A DNA stretch of 27,400 nt from JBBSEZ01 sp038239195 (GTDB lineage: Bacteria; Planctomycetota; Planctomycetia; Gemmatales; Gemmataceae): the NCBI GenBank assembly GCA_038239195.1, contig JBBSEZ010000082.1, forward strand, positions 1-27,400, in the 5' to 3' direction. Position 1 is the first letter of the stretch. Every line of letters begins with the position of its first letter. Positions 8,272 through 15,516 of the stretch are shown piece after piece. A program made the translations under genes and the position numbers. The notes beneath the pieces are model-generated. The model was given only the letters and a program-made list of their open reading frames with translations. It was not told the origin of the DNA and made no database searches.

Positions 8272-9180
8272 GTTCAGGTGCGCCTGCACCGCCCCGGTCG
8301 AGTCGATCAGGTTGCGCACGCTGCCCAGGTGGTCCGTCAGCGCCCACAACACCGGCGCCGCCTGCCCCGCCTGCTTCTCGCCCACCTCGTCCACCGCCAG
8401 CACCTGGTCGGTCTGCGGCCCGTACAGGTAGCGCTGCATCAGCCTGCCCAGAGCGTCGAACGCCAGCGCCACGCGCTGCCCGTCGAAGACGAAGCGCCGC
8501 TCCGCCACGTCCCCCACCGTCGCCCCCGCCACCACCGACCGCGCCACCTGCCGGTCGAAGATGTCGTACTGGTAATCGACCTGACGCAGCAGGATGCCCC
8601 TCGCGCTCGTCACCTTGACCGACGTCAGCCGGTTGCGGTGGTCCCAGGCGTACAGGGTCACCTCGCCCGTGGCCAGGTTGGTCTGCCTGGTCCGGTTGCC
8701 CTCCGCGTCGTACTCGTAGAGGTTCGCCCCGTCGGTCTTGAGCAGGTTGCCGTTGCCCGTCTGGTAGCCCGGGCTCGTCCGGTTCCCGTTCGGGCTGTAC
8801 TTGTACTTCTCGTCCGGGCCGGCCCCGCTGTTGGCCGACCCGGTCAACTGGTTCAGGTCGTCGTAGGCGTACTTGCTCGTCCCGTCCGGCGTCGTCAACG
8901 CGACCAGTCGGGCCGAGCGGTCGTACTGCAACTGGTAGGAGGCGAACACGTGCAGCCCGGCCGCGTGCCCCATCGCCGTCAGTTGGTTGGCGGTGTCGTA
9001 GGTGTACGCCGCGTCCGCGACACTCACGTTCTGGTTCACCCCGACGCGGCGCTCGACGCCCGCAAGTTGGTCCCAGTCCGTGTACGCGAAGTGTGCCCAC
9101 TTCTTGTCCGCCCCGTCCACCGCCTGCGTCACCAGCGTGACCCGGCCCCGCTCGTCGAAGAGCGTCTCCTCCACGGAGCC
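8272..9180 (-). pseudogene. RHS/YD-repeat protein remnant, both ends missing
   Basis: About 303 residues in one uninterrupted frame carry the YD-repeat pattern of RHS proteins: YTYDTANQLTAM, YAYDDLNQLTGS, YEYDAEGNRTRQT, YAWDHRNRLTSV, YQYDIFDRQVA and FDALGRLMQRYLYG. They end in the conserved LTDHLGSVRNLIDSTG block. Intact family members continue with a YDSFG segment, the RxYDPxxGRF core end and a variable toxin tip. Here similarity stops at QAHLN (8272), and the following residues are Arg/Pro/Ser-rich without RHS character. On the 5' side similarity starts abruptly (GSVEETLFDERGR, 9180), with no signal peptide or earlier repeats. The open frame runs on from 9339 to 7780 by chance. It is best read as a core fragment left by recombination or decay of a large polymorphic-toxin or cell-wall protein gene. 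No immunity gene is seen. Confidence 0.75.
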
Positions 9181-9477
9181 CGTCGCCCTGCCGCCCTCCG
9201 CGACACCGGGACGGCCACAAGGAAGACAACAGGACGCGCACAAGGGGAAGAACAGGTCGCGAGCGGCCCTCGGCCCTGGGCTTCTTGGAGGCGCTTTCCT
9301 TGCCGACGTTGTTGCTTTTTCGCGGAAGTGAGGAAGCAAATGGCGACGAGGAATCGCCGCGCTCCAAAACGTCTTCCGTCGGGCCCCAGAAGTCTCTCAA
9401 AGGCCTCTCCCCACAAGGTACGCGAGGCGGGTAGCATTCTGGAAAGTGGGGCGCACCGCAGCGGGGCGGCCCGTCGT
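9181..9477. other. Gap upstream of the RHS remnant
   Basis: No gene is supported. The minus-strand frame of the RHS remnant stays open to 9339 but encodes Arg/Pro-rich residues unlike RHS. No transposase, integrase or clear promoter is visible. Confidence 0.4.
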
Positions 9478-9590
9478 GCCGTCACCCACGGCGGCTAACG
9501 GTGAGGCCGGGGGGCGAACCGCGCCGTCACCTACGGGGCCTCACGGTGGCGCCCGGCCCGGTCCGAGCCGTCACCCACGGCGGCTAACGG
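9478..9590 (+). repeat. Three 24-base repeats at 44-45-base spacing
   Basis: Copies start at 9478, 9523 and 9567. The first and third are identical over 24 bases (9478-9501 and 9567-9590), beginning GCCGTCACCCACGG and ending TAACGG. The middle copy (9523-9546) is diverged but keeps the GCCGTCAC start, the ACGG centre and the CACGG end. Copies 1 and 3 each hold a small hairpin (GCCGT, CACCC loop, ACGGC). The spacers of about 21 bases are not alike. With three copies and no cas genes this is not a CRISPR array. It looks like a short tandem array of a palindromic intergenic repeat. Confidence 0.7.
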
Positions 9591-9745
9591 CCGGCCCGCA
9601 CCGGTGGCAGGCTGCAAGGGATCGGCGGAAACGTAACGTTCCATCCTCCTGCGTTGGACGAGGTGTCGAATGGGTGAGTTGTTTCATTGCTGGCGCGTCG
9701 GCCTGGTAGGGCCTGCCTATCGAATTGGTCGCCCACAGCAACGAC
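9591..9745. other. Gap between the repeat array and the DUF1549 terminator
   Basis: No gene is seen. A GGAAACGT/ACGTTCC near-palindrome lies around 9627-9642. Its role, if any, is not evident. Confidence 0.3.
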
Positions 9746-9791
9746 AAGGGCCGTGGCCTGCGAAGGTTTCCCCCTGCACGCCACGGCCCTT
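9746..9791 (-). terminator. Perfect 12-bp stem, likely terminator of the DUF1549 gene
   Basis: AAGGGCCGTGGC (9746-9757) pairs perfectly with GCCACGGCCCTT (9780-9791) around a 22-base loop, 17 bases past the DUF1549 stop. The T-run is poor, so efficiency as an intrinsic terminator is uncertain. Its GCCGTG core and the flanking TTTGCTACGGAC resemble the element at 25704-25817. Confidence 0.6.
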
Positions 9792-9807
9792 TGCTACGGA
9801 CGACAGA

Positions 9808-12351
9808 CTACTTGTTGAACACGAACTCCTTCGTGTTCAGCAGCGCCCAGAGGATGTTCTCGTAGGCGATCTTCTTGTTGGCCGCGTGCTTGGCGACGTG
9901 GGCCAGGGCGATCTCCTTCTGGTCCGCCGACGGCGGGCGGGCGAACGCCCACAGGAAGAGCTCCTCGACCTTCTCGGCGTCGGGCCGGGCGTCGCGGGCC
10001 ATCTTCTCGGCGCGGCCGTTGGCCCGCGCCAGTTTCCCCTGCACCTCGTCGGAGTTCAGCAGGTGCAGTGCCTGCGCCAGATTGGCCTCGCTGACGCGCT
10101 CGCACTCGCAGGCGCTGATGCGTTGCGGCCGGCCGAACACGTCGAGGAAGTACGACGGGAACGACTCGTCCGGCAACATGATCGCCCGTCGTGGGGCGTA
10201 CTTGTCAGTCGGCAGCCCGCCGAACGTCGCCGGACTGTCGGCCACCAGGTTGACCGCGTCGAACAGCACCTCGGCGCTCATCCGGCGCGGGTAGTAGCGG
10301 GCGTAGTTCTGCTTGTCGTGCCGGTTGAGCTCGTTTGGGGTCGAACTGAGTTGATAGGTGCGGCTCTTGACGATCGTGCGGATCAGGTGCTTCAGGCTGA
10401 AGCGGTTGTCCACGAGGTCCTTGGCGAGCGCGTCCAGGAGCTCGGGGTTGCTCGGGGGGTTGGTGATGCGCATGTCGTCGAGCGGATCGACGATGCCCTT
10501 GTTGAAGAAGTGCGCCCAGTAGCGGTTGGCCACGGCGCGAGCGAAGAACGGGTTGTCCTTGTGGACCATCCAGTCCACCAGCTTCTGGCGCGGGTCCTCG
10601 TCCGAGGCCACGGTCACCGGCTTGCCGTCCAGCGCCTTCATGACGGCCACCTGGCCGGTGCGCTTGTTGACGACGTTGCCGCGGGGGGCGTTGAAGATCG
10701 CCAGCCGGCCGGCGCCCTGCTGCTGGTTGTTGCCGGGGACCGGGATGGTCTTGCGGCTCACGCGCCCGAAGAACGCCGCCATGCCCCAGTAATCGTCCTG
10801 GCTCCACTTTTCGTAGGGGTGATGGTGGCACTGCGCGCACGCCATGCGCAGCCCGAGGAAGACCTGGGCGGTGTCATCGACGAACTGATCCGGGGCGGTC
10901 AGCTCCTTGTACCACACCGTCGGCGGGCTGGACAGTTCGTCGCCCGTGGCGCCGAGGATGTCGCGGGTGAACTCGTCGTAGGGTTTGTCGCGGGCGATCG
11001 ACCGGCGAATCCAGTTGTGGAACGCAAAGGTGCCCTTGGCGCGCTCCGGCTGGCCGCGGCGCTTGACGCGCAGGACGTCGGCCCATTTGTTGGCAAAGAA
11101 GTAGGCATACTCCGGCGTCTCGAGCAGGCGGTCCACCAGCTCGTCGCGCTTGTCGGCGCCGGTCTCGGCGACGAAGTCCTGCACCTGCTTGGGCGTCGGC
11201 AGCGTGCCGGTCAGGTCGAGCGAGATGCGGCGGATGAATTCCTGATCGGTGCAGAGGTCGCTGGGGAGAAGGCCGAGGGCTTGCCACTTCTTGTGGGTGT
11301 GGCGATCGACCACCGTCTTGATCGGGAAATTGTAGGCGGGCACGCGGGCGCCGAGCGGCACCGTGGCGCGGTAGGTGCCGACCGACTCCTGGTAGCGGAC
11401 CATGATGGCCGCCTCGCCGCTCATGGCCAGGGTGCGGACCATGCCGCCCGCATCGACGATGGCGATTTCCTGATCGTTGCTTTCGTAGGTCGCGCGGCGG
11501 GTGATGTCCTCGACGCTCTTGTCGCTGTAGTGGGCGTAGACGGCGAACTGCTGCTTGCTGTTGCGGGCCATCACGCGGTGCTCGGGGTAGACCGAGATGT
11601 GCGTGACGACGGGGTCGGACTTCTGGCCGAACGGCATGCCCGAGGCGATCCAGCGGCGAATGAGGCGATATTCGTCGGAGCCGACCTCCATGCGCTTGCC
11701 GCCGCCGTGGGCGATGGCGCCGACCGACTTGAGGAGGAGCAGGCTGCTGGCGGGGGCGGCGGGGAAGAGGCGCCGGCCGCGCGCTTCCTTGACGAGCGAG
11801 TTGAAGTCGATCTGCGGCTCGAAGCCGAGCAGCGAGAGCTTGAAGCCGTTCTGGCCCGACGCCTTGCCGTGGCAACCGCCGGAGTTGCAGCCGAGCTTGG
11901 TGAAGATCGGCACGATCTGGTTGCCGAAGTTGATCGGCAGGTCCTCGTCGCAGTGCTCGCAGACGACGGCCACGCGGACGGTCTTCTCGCCGTAGCGGAC
12001 GGTCACCGAGGTGGAGCCGTTGGCGAGGGGGATGACGCGCCCGGTGCTGGTCACGCGGGCGATCTTGGCGTCGGCGACCTCATACTTGGCGTCCTGGGTG
12101 AGGTCTTGCAGCCGATTGCCGGGGCCGGCGAGGGCGGCGGTGAGGATGATTTGCTGGGCGTCGTCGATGCCCTTGAGGTCGATCTTGGTCGGGTTGACGG
12201 TGAGCGCCTTGACGTCGGCCGCCTTGGGCAAGGTGGCCTCGGGAAGTTTGGCCGGCTCCTTTTCGCTGGAGACGTCGGCGGCGGACGAAGGCCCGTGGAT
12301 GGCGAGCACCGTCGCCAGGGCCAGCAGGAGATGCCAGCGTGAGAGCTTCAT
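9808..12351 (-). CDS. DUF1549/DUF1553 protein with Ig-like segments and haem-type motifs
   Basis: An 847-residue exported protein of a family greatly expanded in planctomycetes. Order of parts: signal peptide (1 to about 24, ending SSAAD); a first bacterial Ig-like (BIG2-type) segment at about 35-125; a cytochrome-like region with CNSGGCH (155-161) and the HGKASG context typical of this group; a second Ig-like segment at about 255-345; a DUF1549 domain at about 375-570 containing a true CAQCH motif (505-509); and a DUF1553 domain to the C-terminus with NRYWAHFF and the NPELLDALAKD block. The role is unproven. Such proteins are thought to act in the periplasm and may bind haem. ATG 12351 follows a purine-rich GAGGGGGGACC; the frame extends to 12474 but that part lacks a signal sequence. 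The DUF1501 partner gene that often follows this family is absent here. Confidence 0.88.
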   Translation of the reverse strand: MKLSRWHLLLALATVLAIHGPSSAADVSSEKEPAKLPEATLPKAADVKALTVNPTKIDLKGIDDAQQIILTAALAGPGNRLQDLTQDAKYEVADAKIARVTSTGRVIPLANGSTSVTVRYGEKTVRVAVVCEHCDEDLPINFGNQIVPIFTKLGCNSGGCHGKASGQNGFKLSLLGFEPQIDFNSLVKEARGRRLFPAAPASSLLLLKSVGAIAHGGGKRMEVGSDEYRLIRRWIASGMPFGQKSDPVVTHISVYPEHRVMARNSKQQFAVYAHYSDKSVEDITRRATYESNDQEIAIVDAGGMVRTLAMSGEAAIMVRYQESVGTYRATVPLGARVPAYNFPIKTVVDRHTHKKWQALGLLPSDLCTDQEFIRRISLDLTGTLPTPKQVQDFVAETGADKRDELVDRLLETPEYAYFFANKWADVLRVKRRGQPERAKGTFAFHNWIRRSIARDKPYDEFTRDILGATGDELSSPPTVWYKELTAPDQFVDDTAQVFLGLRMACAQCHHHPYEKWSQDDYWGMAAFFGRVSRKTIPVPGNNQQQGAGRLAIFNAPRGNVVNKRTGQVAVMKALDGKPVTVASDEDPRQKLVDWMVHKDNPFFARAVANRYWAHFFNKGIVDPLDDMRITNPPSNPELLDALAKDLVDNRFSLKHLIRTIVKSRTYQLSSTPNELNRHDKQNYARYYPRRMSAEVLFDAVNLVADSPATFGGLPTDKYAPRRAIMLPDESFPSYFLDVFGRPQRISACECERVSEANLAQALHLLNSDEVQGKLARANGRAEKMARDARPDAEKVEELFLWAFARPPSADQKEIALAHVAKHAANKKIAYENILWALLNTKEFVFNK

Positions 12352-12413
12352 GGTAGGTCCCCCCTCGAAACGTGGCAGGAGCAAAAGGCAGGAGAGTCGG
12401 GCAGTAGCGGTGT

Positions 12414-12442
12414 ATTGTCGCCTGGAGCGGTCAAGAAAGCAA
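12414..12442 (-). promoter_or_regulatory. Possible sigma70-type promoter of the DUF1549 gene
   Basis: On the minus strand, TTGCTT (12437-12442) and GACAAT (12414-12419) are 17 bases apart, 63 bases before the start codon. The match to consensus is moderate. Confidence 0.35.
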
Positions 12443-12459
12443 CCTTTTCTCGGCCGCGC

Positions 12460-12506
12460 CGCGCGAAACGGCAAGCAAGAATAACACCTGCTTGCCGTTT
12501 CGCGCG
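12460..12506 (-). terminator. Perfect 18-bp stem, terminator of the DUF3467 gene
   Basis: CGCGCGAAACGGCAAGCA (12460-12477) is perfectly complementary to 12489-12506 around an 11-base loop. It lies six bases past the DUF3467 stop. No clear T-run follows on the minus strand. The length and perfection of the stem make it a strong transcript end or 3' stabilising structure. Confidence 0.7.
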
Positions 12507-12512
12507 GGTGGA

Positions 12513-12881
12513 TCAGCGCTGGGTGAGGGGGCCAGGACCGGTCGGCGGTTGGTTCTGCACGCGGCGGCGGATGTCCAGCTCGATCGGGCCGAAGGTGTTC
12601 TCGTGGCGCTGGAGGGTCATGGCCAGGGCCGAGAGCAGGCGCTTGGCGGTGTAGAAGTTCATGATGAGGCGCTGGGAGACGTTGATCTCCTGGCGGCCGG
12701 TGTGGAACGGGTTGGGGTTGAGGCAGAAGTCGATGATGACCTCTTCGTGGGTCGCGGTCACGCGCGCGAAGTTCGAGTAAGCGGAGTTCGCATCCTTCTC
12801 GATAAGGACGACTTCCGCCTGCATCGTCTGCGGCTGTTGTTCGGGGACCGGCGAGGTGGGTTTCGGGTTGAGCTCGGCCAC
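12513..12881 (-). CDS. DUF3467 family protein
   Basis: A 122-residue small soluble protein. It matches the DUF3467 pattern: YSNFARVTATHEEVIIDF near the middle, then INVSQRLIMNFYTAKRLLSAL and a C-terminal HENTFGPIELD. The family is widespread but its function is not established. The N-terminal 20 residues are Pro/Gln-rich and probably disordered. GTG 12881 is chosen because GGGAGGAG (12888-12895) lies six bases before it. Upstream, a -10-like CATAAT (minus strand, 12981-12986) may be its promoter, without a clear -35. The gene is a single unit ended by the 18-bp stem at 12460-12506. Confidence 0.85.
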   Translation of the reverse strand: MAELNPKPTSPVPEQQPQTMQAEVVLIEKDANSAYSNFARVTATHEEVIIDFCLNPNPFHTGRQEINVSQRLIMNFYTAKRLLSALAMTLQRHENTFGPIELDIRRRVQNQPPTGPGPLTQR

Positions 12882-13069
12882 GCTTCTCTCCTCCCTGCCT
12901 GAGGCAGTCGATCGTTGAGTCAGGCCCGGCCAGGGCGACGGCGAGAGCGCCCTCGCGCCTCCGGCGGGCGATGCTTGCACATTATGGATCGGGGGCTTCC
13001 TGAGAAGATAGTCTTTTTCCGGGGTGGGCGGCGGAATTGATCGGCGCGGAGAATTCGGCCGAGGCACCG

Positions 13070-13099
13070 TTGCGGCGAGGGGGCGGAAGCTGCTACCAT
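13070..13099 (+). promoter_or_regulatory. Possible promoter of tRNA-Arg
   Basis: TTGCGG (13070-13075) and TACCAT (13094-13099) are 18 bases apart and end 14 bases before the tRNA. The hexamers match the sigma70 consensus only in part, but the placement fits a tRNA promoter. Confidence 0.4.
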
Positions 13100-13113
13100 A
13101 CGTCTCTTCGCGA

Positions 13114-13187
13114 GCGCCCGTAGCTCAACTGGACAGAGCATCGGTCTTCGGAACCGAGGGTTGGGGGTTCGAATCCCTCCGGGCGTA
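13114..13187 (+). tRNA. tRNA-Arg (anticodon TCG)
   Basis: A full cloverleaf can be drawn. The acceptor stem is GCGCCCG with CGGGCGT (a G-U pair at its end). The D arm has GCTC/GAGC. The anticodon stem is TCGGT/ACCGA with loop CTTCGGA, giving anticodon TCG that reads CGA codons. The variable loop is GGGTT. The T arm is GGGGG/CCCTC with loop TTCGAAT. The discriminator is A (13187), and CCA is not encoded. The gene on the opposite strand ends only five bases downstream. Confidence 0.93.
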
Positions 13188-13191
13188 CTTC

Positions 13192-13605
13192 TCACGCATG
13201 TCCGCCGTTGTGCCCCCAGGCGTCGAGCAGCGCCTCGTAGGCGGCCCGCGCCGTCGGATACTGCTTGAACGTGGCGGGAAGGTAGGCGCCGCTGTGGGGC
13301 AAGCAGTGCCAGAGGCGGTGCGGCAACCGGCAGGTGCGCGGGTGGCCCCAACTGAGCAACTCCGCCTCGGTGACCCACCAGTACCAGCCGTCGTGCCAGC
13401 CTTCGTAGTGATAGCGCAGCGGGGCGGAGTGGTGGTAGCGGAACGGCGTGCGCCCGCCGGCGACCGCCCAACGCAGGCAGCCCGCCGAACGCGCGTTGCC
13501 GTGCTCCTCGAACCAGTCGGCCAGCGCCTGCAAGGTGACGGCGTCGGCCGAGGCCTCCTCCAGGGCGAGGTAGAGGCCGAGTAAGGTGTAAACCTCAACC
13601 TGCAC
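13192..13605 (-). CDS. TIGR02996-type small protein (second of an overlapping pair)
   Basis: A 137-residue protein. Its N-terminal 45 residues (LALEEASADAVTLQALADWFEEHGN...CLRWAVAGG) match the TIGR02996 pattern: an acidic helix, then ADW-EE-G. I associate this domain with repeat-rich proteins of Gemmata relatives. The rest is rich in Trp, Tyr and His (YHYEGWHDGWYWWVTEAELL) and is not recognised. The start is GTG 13605, after GAGGGTGG at 13611-13617. It overlaps the end of the upstream gene (13595-13960) by 11 bases, so the two are probably co-transcribed and translationally coupled. The ADW segment and length resemble the neighbour, so they may be diverged duplicates. Function is unknown. Confidence 0.7.
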   Translation of the reverse strand: MQVEVYTLLGLYLALEEASADAVTLQALADWFEEHGNARSAGCLRWAVAGGRTPFRYHHSAPLRYHYEGWHDGWYWWVTEAELLSWGHPRTCRLPHRLWHCLPHSGAYLPATFKQYPTARAAYEALLDAWGHNGGHA

Positions 13606-13960
13606 CGGACCACCCTCGTTTGCGCGCCGCGGCCCAGGCCGTCTGGAAGGCCTCCTCCGCTTCGCGCAGGCTCAGAAACGTTTTGTGGTGAGCGCTTTCC
13701 TGCCCGCCCTTGATCTTCTTGTACACCGGGCCCGGGACGTCCGACTCGGGGTCGCCGAGCCCTTCCTCGATCTTGGCGGCATCGAACCAGCTAAACGTCT
13801 GGTCCGTGCCGAGGTGAGGGCGCTTGTGGTGCTGAACCATCCAGCGCAGACACTCCGCCACGGCGGGCAGCCGATTGTCGTCGCACCAGTCGGCCATGAC
13901 GCCGCGAAGCGCCCAGTCGTCCGGTCTTTGCGCCAGGTCCTGATAAAAAGCGCCCAGCAT
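13595..13960 (-). CDS. TIGR02996-type small protein (first of an overlapping pair)
   Basis: A 121-residue protein with the same N-terminal pattern as its downstream neighbour: FYQDLAQRPDDWALRGVMADWCDDNRLPAVAECLRW. This fits TIGR02996, here with DDN in place of the usual EE-G. The remaining part (TFSWFDAAKIEEGLGD...TFLSLREAEEAFQTAW) is not recognised. No signal peptide or membrane segment is seen. ATG 13960 follows GGGAGA by about ten bases. The frame is open to 14014, but that extension is Arg-rich. Its stop lies 11 bases inside the next gene, which indicates a two-gene operon. The function is unknown; a protein-interaction role is only a guess. Confidence 0.72.
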   Translation of the reverse strand: MLGAFYQDLAQRPDDWALRGVMADWCDDNRLPAVAECLRWMVQHHKRPHLGTDQTFSWFDAAKIEEGLGDPESDVPGPVYKKIKGGQESAHHKTFLSLREAEEAFQTAWAAARKRGWSGAG

Positions 13961-14024
13961 GTCGGTTGTTCTCCCTCTCTCTCTTCCATTATTCGCCCTG
14001 GCCCGGCCCGGCACAAGGGGCCGC

Positions 14025-14345
14025 TCACGTGGGGAGCCCCGCCTCCCGGCGAGCGAACTGGCAACCGGGGCTGCCCGCCTCGAACGCCCGACACTCGCGA
14101 GGCCGGTCGGGGTGGATGGAACAGGCGCAGTCCCGCCCCACTTCGCCGACGAACGCCACGCAGCAGCGCTCGCCGACCGGCCCGTCGTGAGGGCGCGTCC
14201 CGAGCAACTGCTGGCCGTGCCACTCGATCACGGACAGACCGAGGCGACGCATGCGCGGCAACTCGGCGGGGGCGACGGTGATGTAGCCCTCAGTCCCGAA
14301 GTAGTCGATACAGCACGCGCCGCACTGCTGGCAGTCGTAGGACAT
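14025..14345 (-). CDS. YkgJ-type CxxCxxCC protein
   Basis: A 106-residue cysteine-rich protein of the YkgJ/UPF0153 family, thought to bind zinc or an iron-sulphur cluster. The hallmark CQQCGACC lies at residues 5-12. Further conserved positions follow: a CC pair in GERCCVAF, CACSIHPDRP and RECRAFEAGSPGC. The spacing and the HPDRPRECR block fit the family. The biochemical role is not established. ATG 14345 is preferred over TTG 14364-14366, because the latter has no room for a ribosome binding site. It diverges from the desaturase gene across a 112-base intergenic region and lies 64 bases upstream of the TIGR02996 pair on the same strand. Confidence 0.85.
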   Translation of the reverse strand: MSYDCQQCGACCIDYFGTEGYITVAPAELPRMRRLGLSVIEWHGQQLLGTRPHDGPVGERCCVAFVGEVGRDCACSIHPDRPRECRAFEAGSPGCQFARREAGLPT

Positions 14346-14372
14346 GGGTATCTCGCCGGAGTGCAATCCTCT

Positions 14373-14401
14373 CTATGCGCCGCCGGGCGCTTCGCTATAA
14401 T
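14373..14401 (+). promoter_or_regulatory. TATAAT promoter element before the desaturase gene
   Basis: A perfect TATAAT occupies 14396-14401, 56 bases before the start codon. At 17-base spacing the -35 position reads CTATGC (14373-14378), a poor match, so the promoter may depend on an activator or use another sigma factor. Confidence 0.4.
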
Positions 14402-14457
14402 CGCCGCCCGCCCGGAGAATGCTCCCCGCGGCGAGTGGTCTCGAACCAGGAGGGCCT

Positions 14458-15372
14458 ATGTCCGCCAACCGCCCCTTCTTACGCTACAGCCCCTACGACG
14501 CCATCCCCGCGGTTTGCGGCGTCGCGCAGGTCGCCTTCCTCGTCTGGACCTTCCTTGCCTTCCCCTGGTTGCCTCTGTGGGCGACCGCGCTGGCCTTCTT
14601 CATCGTCACGTGGGCCTACTGCTGGAACTTGCAGTGTATCTCGCATAACTTCATCCACAATCCTTTCTTTCGCAACGTTTGGCTGAACCGCTTCTACGGC
14701 CTGCTCGAAACGATTGCCATCGGCATGCCGCACCAGCTCTATCACCACTACCACCTCAACCACCACGCCGGCGACAACGACGCCAAGGGCCCCGACGGCA
14801 GCACGCGCGACTGGTCGTCGATCTACCGCCACAGCAAGGACGACAGCCCGGAGCCGTTCTGGCGCTACTGTCTGTACAGCTTCTTCCGCGTCGAGGTTGG
14901 CCCCGTACTGCGCGTGGCCATCCGCCACGGCCGGGCCCACGTCTGGCAGGTCCTGGCTGAGACCGTCGTGCTGGTGGGCTTCTGGGCCTTGCTGTTGATC
15001 GTCGATTGGCGCTACTTCGCCTATTTCTACCTGCCTTCCTATTTCCTCGGTTGGGTCATCAGCTACGCCGAGGGCTACCTCGAGCACTACGGCGCCCAGC
15101 CGGGCAACCCGTTCGCCAACTCGGTGAGTTCTTACAACCGCCTCTACAACTTCTTGTGGTTCAACAACGGCTACCATCAAGAGCACCACTGGGACCCCAA
15201 GGCGCACTGGACGCGCATGCACGAAGTTCGCGAGGAGATCCTGCCCCTCCTCGAGGCCAACCACACGCGCATCCTCCGCGGCCCGCACATCACCGGACTG
15301 CTCGAAGAGCTCTTCCTCGGCGCCCCACCGCCACGCCCCAAGGTGGAGAAGGCGCCCCGGCGCGCGGCGTGA
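14458..15372 (+). CDS. Membrane fatty acid desaturase family protein
   Basis: A 304-residue integral membrane di-iron enzyme of the fatty acid desaturase superfamily. The three histidine boxes are complete: HNFIH (63-67), HLNHH (99-103, within a run of five other His/Tyr residues) and HQEHH (240-244, followed by WDP). Hydrophobic segments lie at about 15-55 (two), about 165-185 and about 190-210. The expected reaction is oxygen-dependent desaturation or hydroxylation of an acyl chain or a related lipid. The family also includes carotenoid and sphingolipid enzymes, so the substrate is not certain. ATG 14458 follows AGGAGG (14448-14453). A hairpin terminator lies 13 bases after the stop, so it appears to be transcribed alone. 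Confidence 0.85.
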   Translation: MSANRPFLRYSPYDAIPAVCGVAQVAFLVWTFLAFPWLPLWATALAFFIVTWAYCWNLQCISHNFIHNPFFRNVWLNRFYGLLETIAIGMPHQLYHHYHLNHHAGDNDAKGPDGSTRDWSSIYRHSKDDSPEPFWRYCLYSFFRVEVGPVLRVAIRHGRAHVWQVLAETVVLVGFWALLLIVDWRYFAYFYLPSYFLGWVISYAEGYLEHYGAQPGNPFANSVSSYNRLYNFLWFNNGYHQEHHWDPKAHWTRMHEVREEILPLLEANHTRILRGPHITGLLEELFLGAPPPRPKVEKAPRRAA

Positions 15373-15385
15373 GGCCGGAACCAAC

Positions 15386-15409
15386 CGCTAAGCCGCAAGC
15401 GGCTTAGCG
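15386..15409 (+). terminator. Hairpin terminator of the desaturase gene
   Basis: CGCTAAGCCGC (15386-15396) and GCGGCTTAGCG (15399-15409) form a perfect 11-bp stem with a minimal loop, 13 bases after the stop. It is followed by the pyrimidine-rich TCTTCCCCCTT rather than a true T-run. Confidence 0.75.
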
Positions 15410-15418
15410 TCTTCCCCC

Positions 15419-15446
15419 TTGCAATCTCGCCATCGCGGCTCATAAT
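15419..15446 (+). promoter_or_regulatory. Promoter of the DUF1559 gene
   Basis: TTGCAA (15419-15424) and CATAAT (15441-15446) are 16 bases apart, 70 bases before the chosen start and just after the preceding terminator. This is a good sigma70-type match for such GC-rich DNA. Confidence 0.5.
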
Positions 15447-15516
15447 GACGCTGGGGAATTGGTGCCGCAGACGCGCCGGGCGGGCCCCAGGGCCAAACCG
15501 GGCGGGAGGCATCAGC

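Noticed and set aside
9478..9590. Possible CRISPR array
   Set aside because: Only three repeats, one strongly diverged, with spacers of about 21 bases and no cas genes in the window.
9627..9642. GGAAACGT/ACGTTCC near-palindrome as an operator or ECF promoter
   Set aside because: The symmetry is imperfect, no gene starts nearby on either strand and no partner element is visible.
9670..12342. An 890-codon open frame on the plus strand opposite the DUF1549 gene
   Set aside because: The minus frame has a signal peptide, haem motifs and both DUF domains. The plus frame is repetitive Val/Asp/Arg/Leu without any motif.
13125..13613. Minus-strand frame overlapping the tRNA
   Set aside because: It would be antisense to most of the tRNA. 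The frame ending at 13192 has the family pattern instead.
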